Assembly: GCF_964204645.1 (NCBI RefSeq)
Contig: NC_134031.1
Coordinates: forward strand, 15,001,307 to 15,065,306
Reading direction: 5' to 3'
Source: Tubulanus polymorphus
Lineage: Eukaryota > Nemertea > Palaeonemertea > Tubulaniformes > Tubulanidae
DNA: 64,000 nt
Every line of letters starts with the position of its first letter. The first letter of the stretch is position 1. The notes under the pieces are model-generated. The model was given only the letters and a program-made list of their open reading frames with translations. It was not told where the DNA came from and made no database searches. The translations under genes and the position numbers were made by a program. Positions 38,705 through 50,800 of the stretch are shown piece by piece.

Positions 38705-41230
38705 TCAATGATTTTCATTGTTCAGCAGAAGACTAGTAGTAGGTGTTGCTGTGGTAGGTGTTGCAGTACTGGTGTTTATGATATCATCATCATCATGTTG
38801 TTTTAATTCATTTGCAGTAGAATCATTACTAGAGTGACAAGAAGTCACCTCTTCATTCTTCTCTACTCTCTCTTTTACTCCTCCTTCTCTCCCCTCTTCC
38901 ATTCCTTCTTTTTCTTCCACTCTTTCCTCTCCCTCCTTCGACTTTTCCTCTCCCTCCTCCTCCATTATCTCCGCTCTCTCTTCTGTACAGCTCTGATTGA
39001 TTTTAGATGTTATTTGATCGTACTCTTTAACGATATCCTGCAGTACGACCATCGCTCCGGCGCGAATCGGAGACGATCTCCTATCCGTCTGCGCGACCAC
39101 CGGTCTCCTTTCCTTCTGCTGCTCCGTCTGCGCGACAACCGGTCTCCTATCCATCTGCTCCAGTGTCTCCGCGACCACAGGTCTCGTCAGCTGCGTCGTA
39201 ACCTTAGCGATAGCCGCGGCCGCCGCTGCGCGACGATCCTCCGCCGACTGTAACCGCGACGATATGCGTCTGTTGCCGGTATTCGTATCGGCGGTGACCT
39301 CCTCCCCGATCAGCATCTCGATGTATTTATGCATGTCGGGATGTCCGTCGAGGATGTGTTTATTGTGAGTGCGTTTCAAATGCGTGCGAATCGTCGCCTG
39401 CATGAACGCTTTATAATCGCACAGGTTACATTTATACCTCTGAATTCCGAGATGTCGCACGGCGTGATGTCGTAAATTACTCAAAATACCGAAACATCGC
39501 TGACACTTGACGCATTTATTTTGATCGCGGTCGATGATCGTTTCGACTTTACGAATCTGTTCGATCGTCAAACCGTAAATGTCGATCCAAACCCGATCGA
39601 ATTCGTTCCCCGCCACGACAGCGCTCTCATCGCCCGCAACGACGACGGCGGTATCATTGTCTCGTTTCGCGTTTCTAGTCGAATTCGTCGGCGTCGATGT
39701 TTTGAAGTTCGAACAGTTCCCGCGCCAGATGTGTTTACGCAGCGTGTTGCGTTTATCGTAAAGTCGTTCGCAGATCGGACATTTAAACGCTTTCCCTGAA
39801 CCTCGTTGCACGACGATGCATTCGATATTCGAATACAACCGACGTCGCTTGGCGTACAAAGAATCGGCGGTCTCCGCGGCGACCGCTTCCGAATCAGTTT
39901 GTTCTTGTTTCGTCGAATCTTTCGGCGTTTTTTTTTCGGCGTTTCTTTGCGCGTTTCGTTTCAACAGAGTTTTCTTCGCCGGTTTATCGACGGCGCTCTT
40001 CTCTGGTTTTCCTTCGTCGCTCTTCTCTCCTCTTTCCGCTCTTCCCACCTGACTCTTCTCTGCTTTTCCTACTTCGATTTTCTCTTCGCTCTTCGCAGAC
40101 GATGATTTTTTCGCTCTATCCGATGACGATTTGCCGGCCTCGTTTGCCGCCTCGGTTTTTTCGCCTTTCGGAGATTTCGCGCGAGACGCTCGCGGTTTCC
40201 TCGTTTTACAACAATTCGACGACTTCTCCGACGTGACCTCGTCGGACTCCGACTCGGCACCGCTCTCGTCGGTCACCGGCGGCGCGTCGATGTTAACTAC
40301 AAACGATTGTTGTCGGACTGTTTCTCGGATCCGGTCGAAATGAGTAGCCGGTTTGTTATGTTTTTGTTCTAGATGTCGCGAGACGTCGGTCAACGCCGAG
40401 AATTTACACTCGCAATATAAACACGGGTAAATAGTACGACTCCCACAATGCAACAATGAAATATGACTCAACAATAGTTTCTTCGCATTAAACTGCATTC
40501 CACACGTGCGGCAGGAAAGTTCTTTCAGATCGGCTTGTTGCGATAATTTCATCGCTTTCTTCTCAGCCCGTGACTTATTTCCGTTTTCCGTATTATCGCC
40601 GCCTGAACGTCTGCTACGTTTAGACGACCTTGAACTCTCCGACGGGGCCGGGTCGTCGAGGTCATCGGTTACGACCGATTGAAACACCGCGTTAGAATTT
40701 CCGTCGATCGGTAGTAACTCGATCTCGACTGCTGAATCGCGATTATCTCGATCTCGTTTTTCTTTCGCGTCCGTAAATATCCGATATTCCGGGGATTTCC
40801 CGTTGTACGTCCCGTTGAGAACTCGCTCCGCGATCGACGCCGGAATCTCTGCGTTCTTCGAGACGCGTTTACGTAATTTACTCTCCGTCGAATCCGGATT
40901 CGTCGGTTCGAGAATTAACGTTTCCGTCGGCGACGACGACGCGGCGGCCATCTTAGGTTCGGTTCGATCGCGGTTGTCGTCATGGTTACTATTATTCGAA
41001 TTGCTGCGACAATAAACGCGCTTATGCGCGATTAAATTCGGCAATGATCGAAATAAACCGCGACACGAGCGACATTCGAGGATCACGTTGACGTCCCTCG
41101 CGAGGTAACCTCGTACCTCATCCGTCGCGGTGACAGCGCATTCTAGATAGTCAATCATACTGCGTACGCTAGTGTCGACCGGGCAACGCAACAATGAATA
41201 ATCATCGACACAGCCCCCATCCGTCGCCAT
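38705..41230 (-). CDS. ZNF800: ZNF800-like C2H2 zinc-finger protein
   Basis: Nuclear zinc-finger protein, intronless across its 841 codons. The N-terminal block ECRSCRGLFRSLPNLIAHK followed by a YC matches the start of vertebrate ZNF800, as does a downstream acidic block with SNAVFQSVV. Six C2H2-type or related fingers are visible: residues about 51-74, 240-262, 268-290, 495-516 (ending in Cys), 575-595 and 601-622. Between them are long Lys/Ser/Glu-rich disordered stretches, and the C-terminus is Glu-rich then Thr/Asn-rich. Human ZNF800 is about 664 residues, so this is longer. The start is the ATG at 41230; an acceptor-like TTTGTCAG lies just upstream, implying a 5' UTR exon. It is divergent from NOC2L with about 620 bp between starts. 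Vertebrate ZNF800 regulates endocrine differentiation; its role here is unknown. Confidence 0.85.
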   Translation of the reverse strand: MATDGGCVDDYSLLRCPVDTSVRSMIDYLECAVTATDEVRGYLARDVNVILECRSCRGLFRSLPNLIAHKRVYCRSNSNNSNHDDNRDRTEPKMAAASSSPTETLILEPTNPDSTESKLRKRVSKNAEIPASIAERVLNGTYNGKSPEYRIFTDAKEKRDRDNRDSAVEIELLPIDGNSNAVFQSVVTDDLDDPAPSESSRSSKRSRRSGGDNTENGNKSRAEKKAMKLSQQADLKELSCRTCGMQFNAKKLLLSHISLLHCGSRTIYPCLYCECKFSALTDVSRHLEQKHNKPATHFDRIRETVRQQSFVVNIDAPPVTDESGAESESDEVTSEKSSNCCKTRKPRASRAKSPKGEKTEAANEAGKSSSDRAKKSSSAKSEEKIEVGKAEKSQVGRAERGEKSDEGKPEKSAVDKPAKKTLLKRNAQRNAEKKTPKDSTKQEQTDSEAVAAETADSLYAKRRRLYSNIECIVVQRGSGKAFKCPICERLYDKRNTLRKHIWRGNCSNFKTSTPTNSTRNAKRDNDTAVVVAGDESAVVAGNEFDRVWIDIYGLTIEQIRKVETIIDRDQNKCVKCQRCFGILSNLRHHAVRHLGIQRYKCNLCDYKAFMQATIRTHLKRTHNKHILDGHPDMHKYIEMLIGEEVTADTNTGNRRISSRLQSAEDRRAAAAAAIAKVTTQLTRPVVAETLEQMDRRPVVAQTEQQKERRPVVAQTDRRSSPIRAGAMVVLQDIVKEYDQITSKINQSCTEERAEIMEEEGEEKSKEGEERVEEKEGMEEGREGGVKERVEKNEEVTSCHSSNDSTANELKQHDDDDIINTSTATPTTATPTTSLLLNNENH

Positions 41231-41852
41231 AACAACAACCTGACAAATCAGAGAAAAGTATCCACCTTAGAAACTGATTTTACTGATTGATGATAAAATA
41301 GATTATTGAATTGAGGAGGGGTGTGATGGAGTGGGAGGGACTGGCCGGACCAGGGTGGAACAATGGATTATGGAAACATTAATCATTTTGAGACCAGTTT
41401 TAGGCTAAAATCAAACGATTTTTACCAATACTCTATCATCTAAAATAATGTTATTAGGGAAAACCGCGCCCTTTTGATTGTTAATTCATTGAAATATTCG
41501 TTGAACAACGAAAATGCGATAATTTTACAAAAACCCGACGCCGAGTCATACTGCGGCAAGCGAGGCTCGGATGGGACATTTTAAGTTCAGGTTCGCCGTT
41601 AACGGGGTTCCCGGGCTCGAATCGGGCTCAATCTGGTCTCATTGGAAAGCCTAATTCCGTCTATACCTAGTTTAACTTACATCGGCGGTAAATACAATCC
41701 GGGAAGGGAGTATTAGTAACGTATAAGACGCTGTCCTGTCTGAGGCGAGGGCGAGAGTAAGTCCCGCTAGACGGCGCTGTACTGACTCGTCGAGTCGCGT
41801 GGCTGATGCAGTTAGAAGATAGAGAGGAGAATAGACAGAATTAGACAGCAAG
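41231..41852. promoter_or_regulatory. Shared head-to-head promoter region, ZNF800 and NOC2L
   Basis: Only 622 bp separate the two start codons, which point apart. The right half is richer in CpG than the surrounding introns, as expected of a bidirectional housekeeping promoter. I cannot place the start sites. Confidence 0.5.
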
Positions 41853-44800
41853 ATGAAGTCAAAAACGCCGACAGCGTGAGTGTAGAGACTGTCTATTACA
41901 AACAGTATTAATTAAATTGTTAATTGAACATCGTTGATTGATGAAGGGCGCGAAAACAGCGAGAGAATAGAGACATCTGTCGGCCTCTGTGTGATGTGAT
42001 ACGCTCCCTCCTCGCCCCTCCTTTTCCTCCCCCGCCGATCTAATCTCCCCGCCCTGTACGAGACTGGTTTTAAAAACTCCCTTCTGCTTAAGTTGTTACC
42101 TCGAATATCATAGATATATTTTGATATTGTGAACTGTGTGTCTCAGACATGTTCCCATTCAGGCTGCTCCCCTTTTTTTGGCTGAGCTATCTCTCTTGAG
42201 CCGGAGTCTGTTTGTCTGTTTAGGGTCAGTTCATAGTTCTGAATATTGTTAAGAATCCCCACTCTGCTATTTTTCAAGAACATTTCAAAGCGACCCAAGA
42301 TATTTCTCCAATTCTATTCATTTACAATAAAACTGCGATATAGCCTATTTGTGAAGGCAGTGGATATTTTGCCAATTCGGCATTATTCCTGTAAACGCAA
42401 TTTGGCCAATGGCGTGTTCTGATTGGCTAATTGACACCGCACAGGGGCATTGAGGTGGGCAACTTAGAAAATTTAAGGAAAGTGTCGAGAACAGAGTTAA
42501 AGAAAGAAAATAGGAGCATGGAGCGGGATTCGAACTCGGACCAGCAGATTGCTAGCCTAACGTACTGGGCTCACAGGTTTTCACTACGTAGCCTATACCC
42601 TGACCTTACCCTAATCTTAGCCCTAGGGGTAAAAACGGACCCTAAACCTCACCCTTACCTAATCCTAACCCTCGAAACCCTAACCCTAAACCATATAAAG
42701 TTTTAATGATTTTATTGCATTTGCAAAATATCCACTGCCATATTTGAACTGAGTGCGATGAACTTTTTCGTTGCGATAAATTCTGAGAATTAATGACCGT
42801 GAACTTGAATTTAAGATTTTTCAAATAAAAACTTCGTTATTCCCAATAATTTATCGCATTGCACGGCAAAATATTCCACAAATAAAGAAGAGTTCATATT
42901 TCGAAAATATTCCAGTTCGAATTTTTAAGAATATCACAAATATAAAGTTAATTAATTCTAAGAATTTTTCGTTACAAAAGAGTTTATTGCACAGCTTAAA
43001 TATATTGCAGTTTTATTGAAATCTTACCTTGAAATTATCTTGAAAAATTGTCGAATTGGGATTTTTTGCCTTCTCTGAAGATTTGGGGATTTTAACCTAC
43101 AACCATTTTTGCCTCTTTTGAAGAATTGGGGATTTTTACTGCTGATTCTTTACTACTAACCCATCTCTCTTCCTCCCTCAACCTCTTCCCCTCCAAAAAA
43201 GGAAACGCCTGGAAAAAATGTCCGATAAGATAGAAACAAATGTCTCATTACATATTTAGTTAATTTCACATCAAAATAACACCAGGGAACAAACTTGTTA
43301 ATAGTGTAAATTGCACACTAACCATAAAAAAAGAATTCATTGAGTGACCATGAGAATTATAGGCCTGGAATGTTGGCATAAATTGAATTTTCCTATTGAG
43401 AACAGTTGAACTCATTACATGATTCTTCAAATTCAAGATGTTACATTTATACTACAAATAATTAAATCAAAGAAGAGCCATTATTTGTTATCAAATGTTA
43501 GAATTGTTATCAAAATGTATCAGCAAGTTTGGTCTCTGGTGTTATTGTAATGTGAAATTAACTACATTACCAAGTTAGTAATGATAGACTGGGACATTTT
43601 TTCCGGAGACACTTTTTCCCTGGGACACTTTTTCCAGGAATATATTTTCCGGGACATTTTTACCATATACCCCTTACCCCTTTCTCCCTATGAAATTAAC
43701 GCGGTTGTTATATTTTAAGTTTGGGTGATATGAGCGTTGATGAATTTATGAATAATGGATTCGGTGGGACAGACTCTAGTGAAGATGACGACCAGTCCGA
43801 CGATGGACCACCACCGGCGGCGGCGGTATCTGTAACCGGGGCAAAAAAACGCAAAAATCAAAACGATATCCCAGATTCCAGTAGGAAAAAGAAAAAGAAG
43901 AACAAAGCAGCGGAAGAAGAGTAAGAATTTCCGTCTCCTCCAGGAAATTAGATAAAAAGATTTAGGCCTATTTCAGAATCAGATGTTTCATCGAAACCCC
44001 TTGAGATATTGAATAGATATTCATAGCCCAAATTGCCCCCCCTTGCTGTATTAAATTATTTAAGAAACAGAAACGATTCATGGCCTTGAAAATAATAAAT
44101 AGAAGCATTATAATAATAAGTAAGATAATTATTATAATTATTATCTGTTGAGATTATGTTTGTATCATAATATTTATATTCTCTAGACCCCTTAAATATT
44201 AAACAATGGAACTGATCAAAGAGTTTATTCAACAATAAACTCAGCTTGCACTGTCCGGACCCCCACTAGCTAGCCAGGGTGATTGTTTGCGCAAACTGTG
44301 TCTCTTCCCCTGTCTGTGCTGCACTAATCATCTACAGACTGTTACAAATAAAGTATAAAACAATCATAACTCATTGATTTAATGAATAGGGCGGATTATT
44401 AGACTGATCTGAACGCTTGGATTATATGTTAATTTAGAAGTTAGTGTCAGCCGCAGGGGGGCACTAGACTATGTAAGTAAAAGTATACAGTCAGACAGAC
44501 ACACTGGGAGAGGGCGGTGTGAATCTTATTGGTCGGATATTTCTATATTTGGTGCCGCATTGCCGGATTGAGATACAGTTTCACCGCACATGTTGTTTGT
44601 GTATGTTGTAGCGATGCTCTGCCGTCCGTTTCGGGACACAAAGCTCAACTTGAACGCCTCAAAGATAAAGATCCGGAATTTTATCAGTTTCTACAAACTC
44701 AAAACAAGGATCTGTTGAAATTCGGCGAGTCTGACGACGATGACAGCGGCGGCAGTGATGTCGACGATAAGGGGAATGATGAAGGGATCGATGATAGTAC

Positions 44801-47800
44801 CAGTAGCGAAGATGAAAGTGAAGAGGAAGGATACAGACCTCCCGATAAACTTGAAGTAAGTTTGATAGAGAGAATCCCGCATTAATACGAGAAAGTTGAC
44901 ATACAAAAGTTTCCTTTTAGCTGATAATTTATTTATTAATTCGAAATTTCGATCAAAACCTAATTTAGTGGAGCCTCGTTACAACGAACTCAAAATGGAT
45001 ATTACAAATATAGAATTTTGTCCCAAGTAAGATAATTTGATTAATTTCATACTGGATATAACAAACTATCGGTCATAACGAACATATTTCCTGGTCCCGT
45101 GAATTTCGCTGTAACAAGGTTCCGCTGTCAATTTCAGGAATACTAATTTTAACAAAATTATGAATTAATTGTTATGACACGCACATAGTGTTTCATCAAT
45201 GGTTATTCAAGTATGTAATTTTTAAAAGTTTGGCCCAGTTCAGTTACGCAGTTCAACACTGATCATAAATTTTGATTCTGATTTCTGAAGCTGCGAATGG
45301 TATTAGACTGAGAGTTCTTCATTAAAAACTCTCTGAAAGAGTAAATTGAAAATTAGAATTATCTTCAATCTAAAAATTTGGTTTTCCCTTTTCAATGACT
45401 CGAATTCTTAATACTTCTATGTTTAACTGTTGCACAGGTTGCTAGCGACAGCGAGGGTAGCACTACAGATGAGGACGAAGGAGCGGACTCGGAACAAAAA
45501 CGCAAGAAAAAGAAATCCGGCGGTAAAACGTTGATCACGCTGAAAATGTTGAAAGAATGGACAAAAAATCTGCGGGTAAGAAAAAAAAGATATCCTTGTA
45601 TATATATCTACATCATTGATTTTTTTACTGAGTTGCTCGCGTGTAGTGCTGAAAAACGGCTTTTGCGGCCCGTAACGGGGCGCCGCCTACATTGTTTTTC
45701 TTATGCAAATGAATAGATGATGAGCATCTTGACTCGTCTTGGAACTAGCGGTGTGTTAACTGTAAATCATCGGATGAGGTTGTTTAATTCTCCGAGTGAA
45801 ATTTCAATGTTAAAACTGCTGAAAAACGATCTGAAAAATCAGAATTTTCTGGGGGAGGACCCCCAGACCCCCTTTTATTCTGGCAGCTGACGCTGCCAGT
45901 AACTTCACGCCTACGGCATTCGTTATTTCTAAGTTAATATGAGATTTAAAATTTTCCGCCTTTTTAATGATGCCCTGTTATCATCCCTGTAAATTTTAGA
46001 TGAAAAATTGTTGCAATTTTTTTTTGTAGGAGCAAAAAACGATTGCTTCGATTCATAATTTAGTTCAAGCGTTAAAAGCAGCCGTTCAGAGTATCGCGGC
46101 TAAAAGTGAGGAGGACGTAGAGGAGGCGCCTATTAACTTTAAAGTAGAGGGCAGCACAGGTAAGGAATTTTGAATTTAGTATCTCGGGTGTCTTGATGAG
46201 TCTGATACATCAGAAACTGCCGTTTAGATATTCAAATGGCTGTTGAATTGATGGATCACTCGGAAGTAAAGATATTGTAACCTTTAACTTGGAAAAGTCA
46301 AAGAATTAGAAAAATCTAGAAAAATTTCAGGAAAAACGCTTTCAACAACAATTCTTACCAAAAAACCTGGAAAATACTATGCTATCGGGCGCTTGTTTCC
46401 TTATCAGCAAGTGATTCACTGAAAAATGAATAGATTGTAACATTTTAAACCTAGAAATTGTGATTCATTCACTCAGGGAATTTGTGTAAACATGGAAAAA
46501 ATTAGGGAAAACTCTTGAGCCAATTCCGTAGTCAAGACTTACTCCAAAAGTGGTCTTATTGACTATATAAAGATGGTCTTAAACCGGTCTTTTCTGTTAA
46601 CCATGACTATGGAACTGGCCCCAGGGGATTTGTAGATGGGCTGAAAGTGGCTACCCTGAAGAAGTAAGCATAATCCAGAACTAATTGAGGGAGACTAATT
46701 AAGAATGTGATACAAACTAGGTGTAATATACAATATTAAACTAGGGGTAATTAGATGATACAATAATGCGACTGACTTGTATTTATATTTACAGTATTCA
46801 ACGCTATTGTAAGGTTGTGTATGACCGATATGATTCCGACGTTGAACGCCGCGTTGAACGTAAAACAACCGACCGTCCAGAATCGAAACTTCGTTCCGTC
46901 GAATTCATCGCGCTGGAAGAAACTCCGGATCGACGTCCGAGGGTATATTACGGCTATCATCAAGGTATTAACCCCTTCAGTGCTGACTAATCAATACCCA
47001 ATAGTGCTGGAGATGATTTGAACATTTTGAAAAATTCCACCCTAGTGTGTTGAATAACAGGAATACCACAATATTGCGTCTACACCGTGGTGCGGTGTAT
47101 GGTTAGTTACTAATATTTCACTATGTTTGACAGGTGCTGCCATCTTTAATAGAGATAAAGACTAATTACATCAATACAATGCATTGCGGTGTACAAGCAA
47201 AATTCATCACTGATTTATACACTGCACTGCGGTGTAGATGCATTGAAAGGGATAAATCTCGTTACAGAAAACATTTGCTGCTACTGTTTGTGATTCTGCA
47301 GTTCATTGATTAGTTTTACTGTGTTGGAGTGACGACAATGTCAAATACCAAATACTAGAATTTATACATGCCTGATTCTGCTGTCAAATTATACTTGATA
47401 ACTGAAATATGAAAATTAGTTCACTTTCAAATGTCAAAACGGAGAACGGCAGGACCGGATCGTGAACTGTTAATAATGAGGATTGTGAGATATTATTATT
47501 ATGATCATTATATAAAACTTATACAGCGCCTTATTCCAATGATCATGCTCTACGGTGTTTTACAGAAAGTAAAAGCAGTACAATTGAGATACAATATATA
47601 GCACATGATATAGTGCAGTGCAGCATCAGTAAAAGACTACAGCAATTAGGTTGTTTGTCTAAAAAGGTGATGATCAGTCGACTGTAAGATTGTATTGTAT
47701 TTCCAGTTATTATCCGATGTCGCCGAGGTGTCGATCGTTAATGTCGTATTACGACATGTTTATCAGTTGATTCCGTACGTTGCTTGTTTTCCGAAAAGTT

Positions 47801-50800
47801 CCAAATCCATGTTAAAGGTGAGCGAATGACGAAACTCGAGAAGTAAATTACGATTTAATTTCGACGTTGATTTGAAATTGTTATATTTCTATATTTTCTC
47901 ACAGCATTTGATTACGACGTGGAGTACCGCTGATGAGACCAGCCGTGTTTTAGCTTTTCTCTGTTTAATGCGATTAGCTCGGACACAGGCAGCCGATAAT
48001 CTGACGAATTTCATGAAAGTAAGTTCACTATAGCAAGTTTTAAGTTAATCTTCTAGATTAGATGGGAAAGAACAGGGCCTGTTCCGTGCTAATAATTATT
48101 GGTATGAAAATCAGGGGCTGGTTGCTGGAGTTAACCAGTCGTGGATAATGACAGTTAAAAGTTCATCGTTACTTTGGTACCAGGCTATTTATCTGTAACC
48201 CTGTTATCTGTAAAATAAATAATGTGAAAATCGGGCCCCATTTCAAAGTTGTGGGTTAAATTTGACTATTCCGCTATTCGAAAATTCAAGATATTGAAAA
48301 ATAGGACTGATTTAACTGAGGTACTGTGATTGAAACTGGGTGCCGAATTTAGAATTATCCAGAGTTGCTGTTAAAAGCAGGCTGAATTTTGATCGTAATT
48401 AAGGGGGAACTGTTGTCAAAAAATTATAATTGGCCATTCATTCTATTCTTGTTGTTGTTTAGCATAACACTAGTTGAAATTTCCAATTCTCCCTGATTAA
48501 CTTGTATACAACGATTTTGATACTGTTATCAGCAGAATTTACGGCAGATGAGAGCCGCCATATTTAATTGAATTCCAAAGTGAGGCATGTAAACATTGAT
48601 GACGTATCCTGGCCCATCACACACAAATAGATACACTCATTGAAGATCTCAGTTGAAAAATTGCGATTAAAATACTCCTGCTGAGCTGCCAGCGGGGTCT
48701 TTACTTTTATTTATCCACTTACTGTGTGAAACATATCCAAATAATTGCATAATAATTGCAAATAATTGTGTGGCATATTGCTGCAGTTTAGAACTGTTAT
48801 TGGACTGTGATGAAAACACAATGAATAGCAGCAGTAACATGTATCGAAGTGGGCCGAACTACGTCACAGCTGAGAGAAAAGGTGTCTGCTACGTGGAGAA
48901 AATGGCGACGGCCAGGCACTCTCTACGAAACCCACTTTTTTGGATAAAGTATTAGATGAAATGTTTTCTGCTGTTTTGAAAATGTATTTATAAAGGTTTC
49001 TAACACATAGATACAAACAATTTTTCACTGCAGTTCCCCTTTAACATGTGAATATCTTCTCGTTTCAGCAAATGTATATGTCATTCGTAAAGAATTGTAA
49101 ATTCACTTCACCTACGTCACTACCGCAGATCAACTTCATGCAACGATCTCTCGTTGAAGTATTTTCATTGGATATCGATTCGGCCTATCAACTGGCGTTC
49201 GTGTATATCAGGCAATTAGCTATACACCTACGTAACGCTATCAACACTAAGAAAAAGGTCAGTGTGAACAATAGTCGAGTTTTTTAAGAGTTTAAAAAAA
49301 TTTTTGACCCCGGCCCTGTTCCACAGTCATGAGTTAACTAATGTACAACTGTGGAACTGGATACCTGAGTCCAATGTTTAAATCTAGAGTGAGTCAAATA
49401 TGAACGGAGAATGATTGTGAAAATTTTTCATTGAGCTAGCGATAGCTGTTATTTCAATGAATTAGTCATCCTCTCTGATTGAACCTATTTTCGTGCTGGA
49501 TGCTTGAGTGACTCAGTTTGCTAAGAATCCTTGTCATTTTTCCATCGAGCCGTTTGTCTATATAATGAAGCTGGACGGAAGATTGATAAGGGCTTTTGGT
49601 CGGCAACTACTTCACCTCTCCGCGCGGTGACCTTGTAAAAACGATGTCGGTTGTGTTTTGTATCCTTGTCACTTTTTCGTCGTGTTCTAAATTCATGAAA
49701 CGACAGGACGGAAGACTGATAAGGGTTCAATCTCAATACTATTCACCGATTGGTTGATATTGATTTGAAATGTTCAACGTTTTTACCCTTATGACTTTTT
49801 CATCCCGCGTGTTGAATTCAAAAGCTGGACGGAAAACTGATAAGGGCAGAAAATGAACTAACTTCTACCACCCTTCCTGGCTTTTGCCGAGTTTAACAGA
49901 AATCTGAAATCTGACATCCGTTCTAGTCCTTAAATACTCTAATAAACACTCTAAGATTGGTGCAACTGATTCCTTTGTCATAGAACAAAGTTAGGCTGGT
50001 GTTGTCTTGATTGAAATGTGAAGCTCAGCTCTAGGTACTGGGGTTAAGAGAGCTGTCTATGATCAATCCTTATCAACTTCTCGTCGAGTTTGAAATCGTT
50101 ACTGGACGGAAGTCTGATAAGGTCTGATTGTATCGACTCGACCAGCAGACGGACGTGGCTGCAGTGGCTCCCTCTTTACCGACAGATGGACATGGCTGCA
50201 GTGGCTCCCTCTATACCGACAGATGGACATGGCTGCAGTGGCTCCATCTATACCAACAGACAGACTGCAGTGACTGTATCCATAAGAAGATGGACATGGC
50301 TCCCTCTATACTGACAAACAGACATGGCTGTAGTGGATCCATCTTCACTGACGACACAGAATTGGCACAATCTACCGCTGTAAACGGATACTAAATGCTA
50401 TGAACCCTTGTCAACTTCACGTCGAGTTTGAAATCAATACTGGACGGAAGTTTGATAAGGGCTTGTGGTTGTAACTGGCAACAGGAACTGTAAACATTGT
50501 TGAATGTGATGGATTTCTGGTCCTTGTCACTTTTTCGTCGAGTTTAAGAAAAGAAAAAACGACTGGACGGAAAACTGATAAGGGCTGGAGTTCATTTACC
50601 CGACAGAGATGAGAGAGGCCCCCCATTTCGTTCAATCTAGAGATCTTTCTTCTGACAAGTTTCTTCTATATGAACCCAAAGCTTGCCAAGTTTTGACTGT
50701 TTGAGGCTGTAGATTGATAATGAAATCTGTGATGTTTTAATGTTGTGTTTTGTTGTTGTAGGAATCGATTCAAGCTGTTTATAACTGGCAGTTTATTCAT

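Noticed and set aside
38834-40343. Plus-strand frames opposite ZNF800
   Set aside because: The minus frame is 841 codons with recognised zinc fingers; the plus frames are low-complexity shadows.
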